This document shows positions 1 through 9,942 of a stretch of DNA of 64,000 nucleotides, in pieces; position 1 is the stretch's first letter, and each line of letters begins with the position of its first letter. The translations under genes were made by a program, and so were the position numbers. The notes under the pieces were generated by a model, which worked only from the letters and a program-made list of their open reading frames with translations, was not told where the DNA came from and did no database searches. The stretch lies in contig NZ_SOAZ01000010.1 in the NCBI RefSeq assembly GCF_004364155.1, positions 1-64,000 on the forward strand, given 5' to 3'. This DNA is from Fonticella tunisiensis (GTDB lineage: Bacteria > Bacillota > Clostridia > Clostridiales > Caloramatoraceae).

Positions 1-597
<597 letters not shown>

Positions 598-1278
598 TTA
601 TTTGCAAAATACGTGTTTTCCTATCCTCTTTATTATAGGCCTTGACCATATCCACTTATTAGTTGTTTTAGCAGGATTATAATAGTATAACGCTCCCCCG
701 GATGGGTCCCACCCGTTTAGAGCGTCCTGAGCAGCTTTTTGGGACGTTGGAAGGATTCTAGCATGTATTTGGCCATCAACAATTGCTGTAAAAGCTCCAG
801 GCTGATAAATTACTCCTGGAATCGTGTTTGGAAACCTGGGATCCCTCACTCTGTTCATTATAACCCCACCTACTGCAACCTGACCGATATAAGGCTCCCC
901 TCTGGCCTCACCATTTATCAATCTTGCTAGAAGGTTTAGGTTCTGACTCCCAGCAGCTGTAGTTCTGCTAGATGCAGTTCTGCCTGGATTGATTCCAAGG
1001 GCTGCCAGGGTTCTGTTGCCTGCTATTCCATCTGCTCTAAGGCCATTCTTTCTTTGAAATGATTTAACCGCAAGATAGGTCCTATATCCGTATATGCCGT
1101 CAACTGAACCTTTATAGTATCCCCATCTTTTCAGCCTCGACTGAATTTCCCTTACAACCTGGCCCCTTGAACCGTATCTGTAGGCAATTGCTGATTGAAT
1201 TTGTGAATAGTAATTAACAGACAAAGCTGCAAAATAAATCATGCACATTGTCCAAGCAATTATAAATATCTTCTTCAT
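598..1278 (-). CDS. sleB: SleB-like spore cortex-lytic enzyme (PG-binding domain plus Hydrolase_2)
   Basis: Probable lytic transglycosylase that degrades spore cortex peptidoglycan during germination. The start at 1278 follows GGAGG at about 5-base spacing; an upstream in-frame ATG at 1311 has none. Of 226 residues, 1-30 form a signal peptide or membrane anchor, about 35-95 a PG_binding_1 domain, about 96-112 a Ser/Thr linker, and about 113-226 the SleB catalytic domain. The family's catalytic glutamate is probably E124 in INGEARGE, and the domain ends with the usual GKHVFC motif. No ypeB partner is beside it. The stop codon lies immediately next to an IS30 end, yet the C-terminus looks complete. 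Confidence 0.9.
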   Translation of the reverse strand: MKKIFIIAWTMCMIYFAALSVNYYSQIQSAIAYRYGSRGQVVREIQSRLKRWGYYKGSVDGIYGYRTYLAVKSFQRKNGLRADGIAGNRTLAALGINPGRTASSRTTAAGSQNLNLLARLINGEARGEPYIGQVAVGGVIMNRVRDPRFPNTIPGVIYQPGAFTAIVDGQIHARILPTSQKAAQDALNGWDPSGGALYYYNPAKTTNKWIWSRPIIKRIGKHVFCK

Positions 1279-1397
1279 ATTTCCTTCCTCCTTCATATAG
1301 TATTTTTTCAAATTATGTTTTTTTCATTCATATTTTACAGAATTAAAAGCACGCATATTAAAGGAATGGAAATATGAAATAACAATTAATTATAAGT

Positions 1398-1859
1398 TTA
1401 CTTTTCAAGGTCCAGGAGAAACTGTTTAAACTCCATTTTTACTCCCGAAATCTCACCTGCAAAACCACCACTCCATCCTTTCCCCACTACCCTGTGGCAG
1501 GGAACTATAACAGGTACAGGATTATGTTTCAATGCCTGCCCTACAGCCCTTGGGGAAGAACACCCGATTACCTTTGCCAGAGCCCCATAGGTTATGGTTG
1601 TTCCTCTTTTCGTATTCAATAATGCATCAAAAACCTTCCTTTGGAATTTTGTTACATTTATATTAAGGGAAGGCGTTTGAGGATTCCCCCCTGCAAAATA
1701 TTCATCGAAATAAGCCTTTACACTGTCATTCTCCATATAAATAGCATCCGGGATTTCTAAATCCTCAAATGGAAGGATTACCCTAACGATTCCATAATCA
1801 TCATATATTATTTTTATATCTCCCAGAGGAGATTTATATACTAAATAAAATCTCTGCAT
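1398..1859 (-). CDS. ogt: Methylated-DNA--protein-cysteine methyltransferase
   Basis: Suicidal repair protein that transfers the O6-methyl group of guanine (or O4-methyl of thymine) to its own cysteine. The 153 residues match the short Ogt/MGMT form: an N-terminal alpha/beta domain, then the DNA-binding domain with the active-site motif VPCHRV, acceptor C121. The GCSSPRAVGQAL segment (about 99-110) is the helix-turn-helix with its arginine finger. It stands alone between sleB and a divergent DedA gene. Confidence 0.95.
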   Translation of the reverse strand: MQRFYLVYKSPLGDIKIIYDDYGIVRVILPFEDLEIPDAIYMENDSVKAYFDEYFAGGNPQTPSLNINVTKFQRKVFDALLNTKRGTTITYGALAKVIGCSSPRAVGQALKHNPVPVIVPCHRVVGKGWSGGFAGEISGVKMEFKQFLLDLEK

Positions 1860-2001
1860 TCTTTTGTTCCTCCATCTTCATTGCATTATCATATTTTAAG
1901 ACTATCTTTAATTTCACAAAAAAGATCAATTTTAATAAAACAATATATTTTGCAAAATTTAATATTTTATATTATTCTATATTAGCAGGGAGTGTGATTA
2001 A

Positions 2002-2628
2002 ATGGAGCATGAAATATTAAAAATAGCAGGATATCTTGCCTCGTCTAATCCTATCATGGTATATGTTTTCTTTTTTTTAAACTCAACTTTACAAATACTT
2101 TTTCCTCCATATCCCGGTGATTCAATAATCGTACTTGGAGGATATTTAAGCAGCACGGGCATTTTAAATACACCTTTGTTTGTTTTATCAACACTTACCG
2201 CCACTTATCTCAGCAGCACGTTTTTATATCTTATAAGTTATAAATTTAGTTATAGGATCTTAGCAAATAAATTGATTTCAAAATTTTTTAAAGTAAAAAG
2301 AATATATTCATTGGAGTCCTGGTTTAGGAAATATGGTTCCTTCGCCATAATACTTAATAAATTTCTTCCCGGAATAGGTTCCTTAACTTTAATTGCAGCC
2401 GGAATATTCAAGCTAAGGCCTTTTTCTGCCTTTATCTCCATTGGCATCGCTTCTATATTACATAATATTTTTCTTATTATAGCAGGCAGAATAACAGGGG
2501 ATAATATCGTCTTAATAAAGCATTTTCTTGGTGAATATAACAAAATATTTATTGTATCAATGATAATAGTAATTCTTATTTATCTATATGTAAAATTTAT
2601 TTTTAAAAAACAAAATAGAAATAGATAA
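2002..2628 (+). CDS. DedA / VTT-domain membrane protein
   Basis: Integral membrane protein of 208 residues in the DedA (SNARE-associated, VTT) family, members of which act as polyprenyl-phosphate or phospholipid flippases and support proton-motive-force homeostasis. About five hydrophobic segments are visible. The family signature region lies about 118-140 as NKFLPGIGSLTLIAAGIF, matching the glycine-rich F-x-P-G/R motif; the arginine usual in this motif is not obvious. A GGGAGTGTG ribosome site precedes the ATG. It converges on the downstream lipid kinase gene through a shared terminator. Substrate unknown. Confidence 0.82.
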   Translation: MEHEILKIAGYLASSNPIMVYVFFFLNSTLQILFPPYPGDSIIVLGGYLSSTGILNTPLFVLSTLTATYLSSTFLYLISYKFSYRILANKLISKFFKVKRIYSLESWFRKYGSFAIILNKFLPGIGSLTLIAAGIFKLRPFSAFISIGIASILHNIFLIIAGRITGDNIVLIKHFLGEYNKIFIVSMIIVILIYLYVKFIFKKQNRNR

Positions 2629-2651
2629 ATGATATGTATAGTTACTAAAAT

Positions 2652-2705
2652 TAAGAACACCACATTAAAAAATGGTATAAAATATTTCTTAATGTGGTGT
2701 TCTTA
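2652..2705. terminator. Bidirectional terminator between DedA and lipid kinase genes
   Basis: A perfect 17-base inverted repeat (2652-2668 and 2689-2705) flanks a 20-base loop between two converging genes. A-rich and T-rich flanks suit termination on both strands. Confidence 0.85.
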
Positions 2706-2709
2706 ATCC

Positions 2710-3582
2710 TTACGGTACAAATATCCTCAATCTTTGGGGAGAAACTGTAATATTAAGTGGGAATGAAGGACCTGTTTCTCCGTCGATATCCGTTTCAATA
2801 TCATCACTACACTCTATTGTGAATTCCTTTCCCTTAAGATAGATGATGTTGTTACTTCCTAAATGTTCTCCCTTCAACATTCTGATAAAAAGGTTAAAAA
2901 GTTCAACGATATTGCAGGCTTTTATGGCTATAAGATTTAGCATGCCATCATTTGCCGTTGAGTCTGGAGCTAGCTTAAATCCTCCTGCAGTTGATCCATT
3001 AAGTATTAAGAATAAGTATATCATTTCTTCAATAATTTTTCCTTCATGCCTTATTTTAATTGGGATAGCCCTAAAATTAGGAATTTGTTCTATGCCTTTT
3101 ATATAATATGCCAGTTTTCCGAGTGTATTTTTCATATTGATATCTATTTTCTGGGAAACATCTGTAAGAAGCCCTGCGGAAGCTACATTAACAAAGTATC
3201 TATCGTTAATTATGCCAAGGTCAATCCTGGAAATTTTCCCACCAGTTATTATATCACAGGCTTTGCCAATGTTTTTAGGTATACCAATATGGCCTCCAAA
3301 ATCGTTGGCCGTTCCAGAGGGTAGTATTCCAACGGGTAAATCAACACCATTTTTTAACATAGCATTTATAACATGATTTATAGTTCCATCTCCACCCGAA
3401 GCTAATATACAATCATAATCGTTGGATACTTTTAACGTATTATAAATGTCCTCAACAGACATGGTTCTGTGAATTGTTAATTCATATCCTCCAGCCTGCA
3501 TTCTTTCAAGTACCTGATCAAGCTCATAGCGAAAGGATCTGTCTCCTGAATATGGGTTATAAATAAGTTTTGCACGTTTCAT
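2710..3582 (-). CDS. YegS/DagK-type diacylglycerol (lipid) kinase
   Basis: Soluble lipid kinase of 290 residues from the diacylglycerol kinase catalytic family (DagK/YegS/BmrU). It would phosphorylate diacylglycerol or a related lipid, recycling it to phosphatidic acid. The nucleotide-binding GGDGT motif is at residues 63-67. A second glycine-rich segment, GILPSGTANDFG, follows near residue 85, and the C-terminal beta domain holds the DGMLNL and DIDGE motifs. It is separated from the upstream CBS gene by a terminator, so it probably has its own promoter. Substrate preference cannot be read from the sequence. Confidence 0.9.
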   Translation of the reverse strand: MKRAKLIYNPYSGDRSFRYELDQVLERMQAGGYELTIHRTMSVEDIYNTLKVSNDYDCILASGGDGTINHVINAMLKNGVDLPVGILPSGTANDFGGHIGIPKNIGKACDIITGGKISRIDLGIINDRYFVNVASAGLLTDVSQKIDINMKNTLGKLAYYIKGIEQIPNFRAIPIKIRHEGKIIEEMIYLFLILNGSTAGGFKLAPDSTANDGMLNLIAIKACNIVELFNLFIRMLKGEHLGSNNIIYLKGKEFTIECSDDIETDIDGETGPSFPLNITVSPQRLRIFVP

Positions 3583-3618
3583 AATATCCCTCCAGGATAT
3601 TAATTCTACAGCATTAAA

Positions 3619-3648
3619 AATGTTCCTGCAAGTGCAGGAACAAAATAT
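3619..3648 (-). terminator. Rho-independent terminator of the CBS gene
   Basis: A 10-base stem TGTTCCTGCA/TGCAGGAACA with a two-base centre is followed on the minus strand by a T run. Confidence 0.85.
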
Positions 3649-3663
3649 TATCGTCTCTTTTAA

Positions 3664-4092
3664 TTATAACAAGGTATGTGTGGGTTTTGATATATCACTT
3701 AAAGCCTCTCCTGCATTATCTTCAAGCTTTTCTCTAACTGCTAAATCTCCTATGGCAAGGATTCCAACCAGTTTGCCATTATCAACAACCGGAAGTCTCC
3801 TTATCTGCTTATCGGCCATCATTTTAGCAGCTTCATGTATATCTGTTTCGGGAGTGGTAACTGAAAGACCTGTGGACATAACATCCCTGGCTTTCACGTT
3901 ATTTAATCCCTTTCCCATAGCCACATCCCTTATAACTATATCCCTGTCGGTTACTATTCCAACTGCCCTTTTGTTTTCGCAAACCGGAACAGAACCAATA
4001 TTCTTTTCCTTCATTATCCTGGCTATCTCTGTAACCGGCGTATCGGGGCTAACATATGCAACGTCGCTGCTCATTACATCTTTGACCTTCAT
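3664..4092 (-). CDS. Tandem CBS-domain protein
   Basis: Small stand-alone protein of 142 residues made of two CBS domains, at about 7-60 and 72-125. Each has the V-T-D-R-D or G-I-L-A-I-G-D signature that ends a CBS repeat. CBS pairs bind adenosine nucleotides (AMP, ATP or SAM) and sense energy state. No effector domain is attached. A short tail of about 17 residues follows the second repeat. Start chosen at the ATG after GGGAGGATGAT. The target is unknown. Confidence 0.9.
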   Translation of the reverse strand: MKVKDVMSSDVAYVSPDTPVTEIARIMKEKNIGSVPVCENKRAVGIVTDRDIVIRDVAMGKGLNNVKARDVMSTGLSVTTPETDIHEAAKMMADKQIRRLPVVDNGKLVGILAIGDLAVREKLEDNAGEALSDISKPTHTLL

Positions 4093-4326
4093 TCATATCA
4101 TCCTCCCTATTTATATTTTATCCATCAGTACCTTTATAATTCATAAACTAATTATAAATTTTTAGAGATATAACTGTCATGGCGATCAAATCAGTACCTT
4201 CCTCTTAATAAACTATATACCTGTGAAGTCCATGAAACCACGAAGTCTTAGTAAATCCTTGTAAAAGCATATATTTTTGTTTATAATAACTGTATTGACT
4301 TAATATAATTAAAAGGAGAAGTGTTT

Positions 4327-4959
4327 ATGGCTAGAATACCCATTCGAAAGGAAAGTACTCCGTACATAGTCTTTCTCGCTGCAATAGTTTTGATTTTATA
4401 CTTTCTATTACCAGTACTAGCAATTATACCTTTTATTCTATTATTGTTTGTTTTATTTTTCTTCAGGGATCCGGATAGGATAATTAATTACAGTAAGGAT
4501 ACCTTTTTATCGCCAGCAGACGGTACTATAATGGATGTTTCAGATATTGTAGAAGAAGCTTTTATAGGTGGAAAGGCAAAAAAAGTTACTATCTTTTTGT
4601 CACTATTTAATGTTCATGTCAATAGAAGCCCCATAGATGGCAAAGTAACTTATGCTGCCTATAGACCCGGTAAATATCTTCCTGCTTTTAAAAGCCATGC
4701 TTCGGAGCTTAATGAACGTAATTCAATAGGAATAGAAAACGATGTAACTAAAGCCCTTGTTCACCAAATTACAGGATTCGTTGCGCGCCGGATAGTTTGC
4801 TGGTCTAAAAAGGGTGACGTATTAAAGCAGGGTGAACGTTTTGGTCTTATAAAGTTTGGCTCCTGCACAGAGCTTATTGTTCCTGATAACGTAGAGATAA
4901 AGGTGAAAAAAGGAGATGTTGTTAGGGGTGGCATAACAGTAATAGGGGTGGTTAAATGA
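4327..4959 (+). CDS. psd: Phosphatidylserine decarboxylase proenzyme
   Basis: Makes phosphatidylethanolamine from phosphatidylserine, the last step of the pathway whose previous enzyme is encoded next door. It is the short Psd type (210 residues): a membrane hairpin at about 12-46, then the catalytic domain with PADG (about 63-66) and FNVHVNR (about 94-100). The self-cleavage site is FGS at 177-179, where S179 should become the pyruvoyl group. The ATG at 4327 sits 7 bases from AAGGAGA; the GTG at 4321 is too close to it. It overlaps pssA by 4 bases (ATGA), indicating translational coupling. Confidence 0.95.
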   Translation: MARIPIRKESTPYIVFLAAIVLILYFLLPVLAIIPFILLLFVLFFFRDPDRIINYSKDTFLSPADGTIMDVSDIVEEAFIGGKAKKVTIFLSLFNVHVNRSPIDGKVTYAAYRPGKYLPAFKSHASELNERNSIGIENDVTKALVHQITGFVARRIVCWSKKGDVLKQGERFGLIKFGSCTELIVPDNVEIKVKKGDVVRGGITVIGVVK

Positions 4960-5465
4960 GACGAAGCATGATACCTAATTTTTTAACTTTTTTAAATTTA
5001 TCCTTCGGAATGTTGTCAATATTGCTTACATTGACTGACAAGCCAAATATGGCAGCACTTATGATCGTCTGTGCAGCTTTAGTTGACAGATATGATGGAA
5101 GAATAGCGAGGCTGTTTAATGCTGAAAGCCCTTTAGGTAAAGAGCTGGACTCGCTTGCAGACCTTGTTTCTTTCGGAGCTGCTCCTGCTGTTCTTACCTG
5201 GAATACTTTTTTAAAGAATTTTGGAATTATTGGTTATATAATAGCAATCATATTTCCAATATCAGGTGCTTTCAGGCTTGCAAGGTATAATGTAACGAAG
5301 TTTGAAAATGTGTTCACAGGTGTTCCAATCACCATGGCAGGGTCATTAATGGCATTTGATAACTTAATTGCTTACTATTATAAAGAACATTCAATTGTCT
5401 CTATAGCCTTTATGCTTATTTTAAGCTGTCTTATGGTTAGTAAACTAAAAGTCAAAAAAATATAA
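4956..5465 (+). CDS. pssA: CDP-diacylglycerol--serine O-phosphatidyltransferase
   Basis: Membrane enzyme that condenses CDP-diacylglycerol with serine to phosphatidylserine, the substrate of Psd. The CDP-alcohol phosphatidyltransferase motif is complete: D47, G48, A51, R52, G61, D65 and D69. About five membrane helices fit within 169 residues, as in other short clostridial PssA proteins. The start codon overlaps the psd stop, and the two form an operon closed by a terminator. Confidence 0.95.
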   Translation: MRRSMIPNFLTFLNLSFGMLSILLTLTDKPNMAALMIVCAALVDRYDGRIARLFNAESPLGKELDSLADLVSFGAAPAVLTWNTFLKNFGIIGYIIAIIFPISGAFRLARYNVTKFENVFTGVPITMAGSLMAFDNLIAYYYKEHSIVSIAFMLILSCLMVSKLKVKKI

Positions 5466-5495
5466 ATAAACCCATAAAATTATGGGTTTATTTTT
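5465..5495. terminator. Bidirectional terminator between pssA and sdaAA
   Basis: A 13-base stem around AAACCCATAA/TTATGGGTTT is followed by a T tract on the plus strand. The two flanking genes converge here. Confidence 0.85.
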
Positions 5496-6367
5496 TATTC
5501 TCCGAGTATCTGTTTTCTCAACCTTATTCCAGTAGGTGTTGCCGCCAGCCCTCCCAAGGCAGTTTCCCTGAGGGATTCCGGCAAAGCCTTACCAACTCTA
5601 TACATGGCCTCTACTACCTCATCAAAGGGTATAATACTTTTAACTCCAGCCAAGGCTAAATCAGCCGATGTCAAGGCATTTATGCTTCCTGATGAGTTTC
5701 TCTTAGCACAGGGCGCTTCAACGAGCCCTGCAATAGGGTCGCATACAAGCCCGAGTATATTCTTAATAGCTATGGAAGCAGCATGAAGTGCCATTTCTGG
5801 AGTGCCTCCAGCCATTTCCACTACAGCAGCTGCAGCCATTGCTGCAGCTGAACCACACTCAGCCTGACAACCTCCCTCTGCACCTGAGACGGTAGCATTT
5901 TTTGCAATTATCTGCCCAATACCTGAGGCAGTAAAAAGTCCATCTACTATACCTTCTTCATCTATTTCCAACACCTCTGCTGCAGTTATAATTACAGCTG
6001 GGACTATTCCATTAGAACCCGCTGTTGGTGCAGCAACAATCCTTCCCATTGCTGCATTTACCTCAGAACAGGATAGCGCCCTGGCCATTGCCCTTAAGAC
6101 GGCATCTCCGCATAAAGTCCTACCCTTTTTCCTGTATTCTTCAACTTTCTTAGCATCTCCGCCTGTAATTCCACTAACGGATTTTGTTTCTCTTTCAAGC
6201 CCATAATTTGCCGCTTCAGTCATGACCTTCAGTATTTCCTTCATTCTATTTCTAATCACCTCAACAGGCTGTTCTGACAGTTCACATTCATTTTCAATCA
6301 CTATGTCGCAAATTCGTAAACCTCTTTCATTTGCCAATCTTAATAATTCCTGTCCACTGTTGTACAT
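5495..6367 (-). CDS. sdaAA: L-serine dehydratase, iron-sulfur-dependent, alpha subunit
   Basis: Catalytic subunit of the oxygen-sensitive [4Fe-4S] L-serine ammonia-lyase, which converts serine to pyruvate and ammonia. The 290 residues carry the SDH_alpha core: APTAGSNGIVPAV (about 150-163), SGAEGGCQAECGSA (about 196-209) and CDPIAGLVEAPC (about 251-262), together supplying the cluster cysteines. It lies 12 bases downstream of the beta subunit gene in one operon. The split two-subunit form is typical of Firmicutes. Confidence 0.96.
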   Translation of the reverse strand: MYNSGQELLRLANERGLRICDIVIENECELSEQPVEVIRNRMKEILKVMTEAANYGLERETKSVSGITGGDAKKVEEYRKKGRTLCGDAVLRAMARALSCSEVNAAMGRIVAAPTAGSNGIVPAVIITAAEVLEIDEEGIVDGLFTASGIGQIIAKNATVSGAEGGCQAECGSAAAMAAAAVVEMAGGTPEMALHAASIAIKNILGLVCDPIAGLVEAPCAKRNSSGSINALTSADLALAGVKSIIPFDEVVEAMYRVGKALPESLRETALGGLAATPTGIRLRKQILGE

Positions 6368-6379
6368 TCAAACACCTCT

Positions 6380-7048
6380 TTACACTGGATTAATAAATCT
6401 TGCAGACAGCACCTGTTCAAGTTTTGAAAGCTTCTCTACAACTTCTGAAGATATGACATTGTCACATTCAATAACCGTCAGCGCCTCTTTCCCTTTACCT
6501 TTTCGATTTACTTTCATTGTAGCAATATTTATTTCATTTTTAGCAAGCTCAGAAGTTATTTTGCTTACCATTCCCTTTGTGTCTACATGTTTTACAATAA
6601 GTGTAGGAAGTGTACCGGTAAACTCAACATTATCCTCATTGATTTTAGTGATGATTATATTCCCTCCACCTATGGAAGATCCAGTAACCTCAACTTCAGT
6701 TCCATCCTTCTTTTTAAATACTATTTTCACTGTATTTGGATGTTCATCTCCCAGATCAGTTTCCACAAAATTTATCTTTATGTTTCTTTGACTTGCCATT
6801 TCAATAGAATTCCTTAGCCTGCTATCATCGGCGTTCAATCCCAGTATACCTGCAACAAGGGCTCTGTCGGTTCCATGCCCTCTATAGGTTTTTGCAAAGG
6901 AACCATGAAGATAAAAAGTAACAGAAGTAAAATCTTTTCCTGCGATACTCATAGCCACTTTGCCAAGTCTGGCTGCACCGGCAGTGTGCGAACTTGATGG
7001 TCCAATCATAACAGGCCCTAATATATCAAACACACTATAATTTTTCAC
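6380..7048 (-). CDS. sdaAB: L-serine dehydratase, iron-sulfur-dependent, beta subunit
   Basis: Partner of the downstream alpha subunit. The N-terminal SDH_beta domain (about 1-140) opens with the family motif GPSSSHTAGA. An ACT domain (about 147-222), with LPTLIVKHVDTKGMVSKI, probably senses serine or another amino acid. First gene of the sdaAB-sdaAA operon. The 200 bases upstream contain a repeat fragment (7156-7248) rather than a clear operator. Confidence 0.96.
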   Translation of the reverse strand: MKNYSVFDILGPVMIGPSSSHTAGAARLGKVAMSIAGKDFTSVTFYLHGSFAKTYRGHGTDRALVAGILGLNADDSRLRNSIEMASQRNIKINFVETDLGDEHPNTVKIVFKKKDGTEVEVTGSSIGGGNIIITKINEDNVEFTGTLPTLIVKHVDTKGMVSKITSELAKNEINIATMKVNRKGKGKEALTVIECDNVISSEVVEKLSKLEQVLSARFINPV

Positions 7049-7155
7049 GCTGCTCTTTCCTTCCCATAGAAAAACATATTAGATTTATTGCATTTCGACA
7101 TTTTTAACATTATTTTATCACCGCATTAAATTTTTAACAATACTAATAATTTAAT

Positions 7156-7248
7156 ATATTGTGATACTCTGAAAAGCCCATTGAATAAAGCAAAAAATGT
7201 CTACCGACTGGCGCTGCGATAAAAAATATTTTCATTCAAAGGCTTTGC
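7156..7248 (+). repeat. Interspersed palindromic repeat, isolated L-end
   Basis: This stretch repeats the left end of the full copy at 59343: TACTCTGAAAAG, a YCCATTG-like block, GCAxAAA, then CGCTGCGATAAAAAATAT and TTTCATTCA. Only one end is present, so it is a solo or decayed copy between yitT-like and sdaAB genes. The rest of this 200-base gap shows nothing else. Confidence 0.75.
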
Positions 7249-7249
7249 A

Positions 7250-8104
7250 TCAAATATCAGGCTTTTTAAATCCCTTTCCATGGACTTCTGCAGCATCTAG
7301 TATTGACATGAATGCTGACGGATCGATATCTTCCACTATCTTTTTCATCCTTGTAAGCTGATTAAGAGTAACTATACAATAAAGTATTTTCTTTCTCTCA
7401 CCTGTGTAAGCCCCCTCTCCATACAGGAAAGTTACTCCTCTTCCAAGATTTTTTAATATGTATTCGCTCACTTCCTTCTCCTTTGATGTCACTATAAGTA
7501 AAAGCCTTTTTCTATCGAAACCTTCAATTACCCTTCCCATGACCACAGAAGAAATATACATGGAAATTAACGTATATAGCACAACCTCAATTCCACTTAT
7601 AAAAGCACCAGAAAGAACAACCAGTGCGTTTAATGTAAATGAAATCGTTGCGATGCTGATTCCCGATTTCTTTTTCAACACAACTGCAATTATATCCGTT
7701 CCTCCAAGGGAAGCCCTATTCTTAAAAACGAGCCCCACACCAAGTCCCCCTATAACCCCGGCATATATACTTGAAAGAAGAGGGTCATGTGATGCATTAC
7801 CAAATAAGTTCATATTCGATGTTAATATTAGAAAAAGCGACAGTGAAAACATGCCTATAAGGCTTAATATCATGAATTCCTTGTCTGCTTCTTTCATTCC
7901 AAGTATAAAAATTGGAATGTTAAGAATAAACATAATAAATCCTGATGAAATAGAAGTTATATAGTGAATAATGATTGCAAGGCCTGCCACTCCTCCACTT
8001 AAAAATTTATTTGGTATAATAAACATATTAATAGCCACAGCGTTTATAAAGCTTCCTAAAAAAATAAAAAATATTCTTTTGATCATACCCTTTCCATTTT
8101 CCAT
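7250..8104 (-). CDS. YitT family membrane protein (DUF161 plus DUF2179)
   Basis: Polytopic membrane protein of 284 residues. Five or six hydrophobic segments fill about residues 8-200 (YitT membrane domain with the SGGVAGLAIIIHY and RASLGGTDIIAVV repeats). A soluble DUF2179 domain follows (about 205-284) with GRGVTFLYGEGAYTGERKKIL, the typical signature. Function is not established for the family. Single gene with a GGTGGCTTAAA upstream region. Confidence 0.9.
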   Translation of the reverse strand: MENGKGMIKRIFFIFLGSFINAVAINMFIIPNKFLSGGVAGLAIIIHYITSISSGFIMFILNIPIFILGMKEADKEFMILSLIGMFSLSLFLILTSNMNLFGNASHDPLLSSIYAGVIGGLGVGLVFKNRASLGGTDIIAVVLKKKSGISIATISFTLNALVVLSGAFISGIEVVLYTLISMYISSVVMGRVIEGFDRKRLLLIVTSKEKEVSEYILKNLGRGVTFLYGEGAYTGERKKILYCIVTLNQLTRMKKIVEDIDPSAFMSILDAAEVHGKGFKKPDI

Positions 8105-8235
8105 TTTAAGCCACCTCTGTTCTTTAGCTTACCCATTTTGCTAAAAAAATAACAGCCTATCCAGGCTGCAAGGATTTTATTAATGTTTCCTTAACTATTA
8201 TGCGTAACATTCAAATTTTCTATGTTTTTAAAATG

Positions 8236-8286
8236 GTTGTTCTGTATACTGCCGCGCCATAAAAAACTTTTCTAAATGCGCCAAAT
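8236..8286 (+). repeat. Possible decayed end of the interspersed repeat
   Basis: CTGTATACTGCCGCGCCATAAAAAAC resembles the repeat L-end (TACAGGCCGACGCTGCGATAAAAAAT) at reduced identity. It lies in the 180-base gap between the YitT gene and the nucleoside kinase. Weak on its own; supported only by the better copies elsewhere. Confidence 0.35.
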
Positions 8287-9942
8287 CTATGATTCAAAAC
8301 AACTGCCGCCAATAAACTCCCGTATAATTGACGTATTAGGTATTATATCCTCCTTTGTATCCTTAAAATAGCTTAAGAAGATTATAAGCCTTTTTGCCTC
8401 TAAATATGCGCGGCTTTCCTTCTTTATTTGCTTTAAAAGTGGTTCGGCGTGCTTTTTTAAGACGCTCATTTCATATACAAGTGTAGAATTGAACATTATG
8501 TCAGCCTCCTCCTGGTAAGGGAATATATTGAGTTCTTCCCCTGCCCTTACCTGAGGCCATGTAAGTATGGTAGCTTCAGCAGACCTTCCCCTGTACATAT
8601 TATCCCTGACAATGCGTCTTAAAATTCTAACATCTGTAGTAGGTATTCTATTATGGTCATCTATGTTAAGCTGTGTAAGGGCGCTTACGTATATCTTATA
8701 TTTATTTTCACGCTGGACGGAGCCTGTAAGCATTTCATTCAATCCGTGTATTCCCTCTATTACAAGTATTGAATCGTCATCCATTCTGTATTTTTTTCCT
8801 GTCCATTCTCTTTTTCCTGTAATGAAATTAAACCTTGGCAGTTCAATCTCTTCTCCTTTAAGCAAGTTGATAAGATGCTTGTTAAAAAGCTCTATGTCAA
8901 GGGCATAAATAGATTCAAAATCATATTCTCCCTTATCATTTTTGGGCGTAAACTTCCTGTCCACGAAGTAATTATCCAGGGATATTGGATGTGGTTTAAG
9001 CCCTAGAACCCTTAACTGTATAGAGAGCCTTCTAGAAAATGTTGTTTTACCTGATGATGATGGTCCTGCTATCAATACAATCTTTATTTTATTCTTGTTT
9101 TCGTATATTTTATCTGCAATATTAGCTATTTTCTTTTCATGAAATCCTTCAGCAACCAGTATTATATCCTTAATCTCACCAGTATCAACCTTATCATTTA
9201 AAGCTCCCACATCAGCCACATCCATAATCCTTGCCCAATTTTCAGTTTCTTTAAACACCCTTGCAAGTTTTGGCAAATCTTTGAATCCCGGTATTTCATA
9301 GGGGCTCTCATCATCAGGGTACATCAGTATGAAACCTGGTTTATAGTATTTAAGGTCAAACATCTTTAAATAACCTGTAGACGGTACCATGGGACCATAA
9401 AAATAATCATAAAGGTATCCACATTTATATAAGTTTATATAATCCATATCGATGTGCTTAAAAAGCCTGAGCTTATCCTTCATGCCATAACTTTCAAAAA
9501 TTTTAATAGCTTCTTGTTTATTCATTTTAAGCTTTTCAATTGGTTCATCCTTATTCGCCAGTTCAACCATTCTTTTTTTGATTAAACCAATATCCTTTTC
9601 TGTTATACTCCTATTATAATGTATCTCTCCATAAAGCCCCTTTCCAAGGGAGTGTTCTATTGTTATTCTCGCACCTTGATAAATGTCTTTTACAGCTCTT
9701 ATAAGTAAAAAAGTAAGACTCCTGACATATGTTCTAACTCCAAGTTGGCTTTTAATGTTGACAGGAATTATATGAACATCATCGTAAATTCTCTTAGACA
9801 ATTCTTCGAATTCCCCATCCACAATTGCAAGAAGAGGTTCACCAGGTTCTTTGCCCCCTCCTAATATTTCAAGAATTGTACTTCCTTTTTTACATTGTTT
9901 TTCTATTCCCTCCGGAAGAGTAACCTTTATCTTCTCTGCCAT
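8287..9942 (-). CDS. Nucleoside kinase (uridine kinase-like) with N-terminal TGS and ThrRS-like domains
   Basis: Large uridine-kinase-family protein of the clostridial type. From the chosen start it has a TGS-like domain (about 1-65), a region resembling the second domain of threonyl- and alanyl-tRNA synthetases (about 66-260), then a P-loop kinase domain with the Walker A segment GPSSSGKTTFSRRL and SLDNYFVDR, typical of uridine and phosphoribulokinase folds. ATGs at 9942, 9948 and 9957 are all near a GGGGGG site; 9942 gives the best spacing. An ATG at 10005 has no ribosome site. Likely phosphorylates a nucleoside; the substrate is not certain. Confidence 0.85.
   Translation of the reverse strand: MAEKIKVTLPEGIEKQCKKGSTILEILGGGKEPGEPLLAIVDGEFEELSKRIYDDVHIIPVNIKSQLGVRTYVRSLTFLLIRAVKDIYQGARITIEHSLGKGLYGEIHYNRSITEKDIGLIKKRMVELANKDEPIEKLKMNKQEAIKIFESYGMKDKLRLFKHIDMDYINLYKCGYLYDYFYGPMVPSTGYLKMFDLKYYKPGFILMYPDDESPYEIPGFKDLPKLARVFKETENWARIMDVADVGALNDKVDTGEIKDIILVAEGFHEKKIANIADKIYENKNKIKIVLIAGPSSSGKTTFSRRLSIQLRVLGLKPHPISLDNYFVDRKFTPKNDKGEYDFESIYALDIELFNKHLINLLKGEEIELPRFNFITGKREWTGKKYRMDDDSILVIEGIHGLNEMLTGSVQRENKYKIYVSALTQLNIDDHNRIPTTDVRILRRIVRDNMYRGRSAEATILTWPQVRAGEELNIFPYQEEADIMFNSTLVYEMSVLKKHAEPLLKQIKKESRAYLEAKRLIIFLSYFKDTKEDIIPNTSIIREFIGGSCFES

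Noticed and set aside
3620-4165. Long plus-strand ORF opposite the CBS gene
   Set aside because: It mirrors the CBS gene in antisense, has no ribosome site, and its translation is hydrophobic low-complexity typical of shadow frames.
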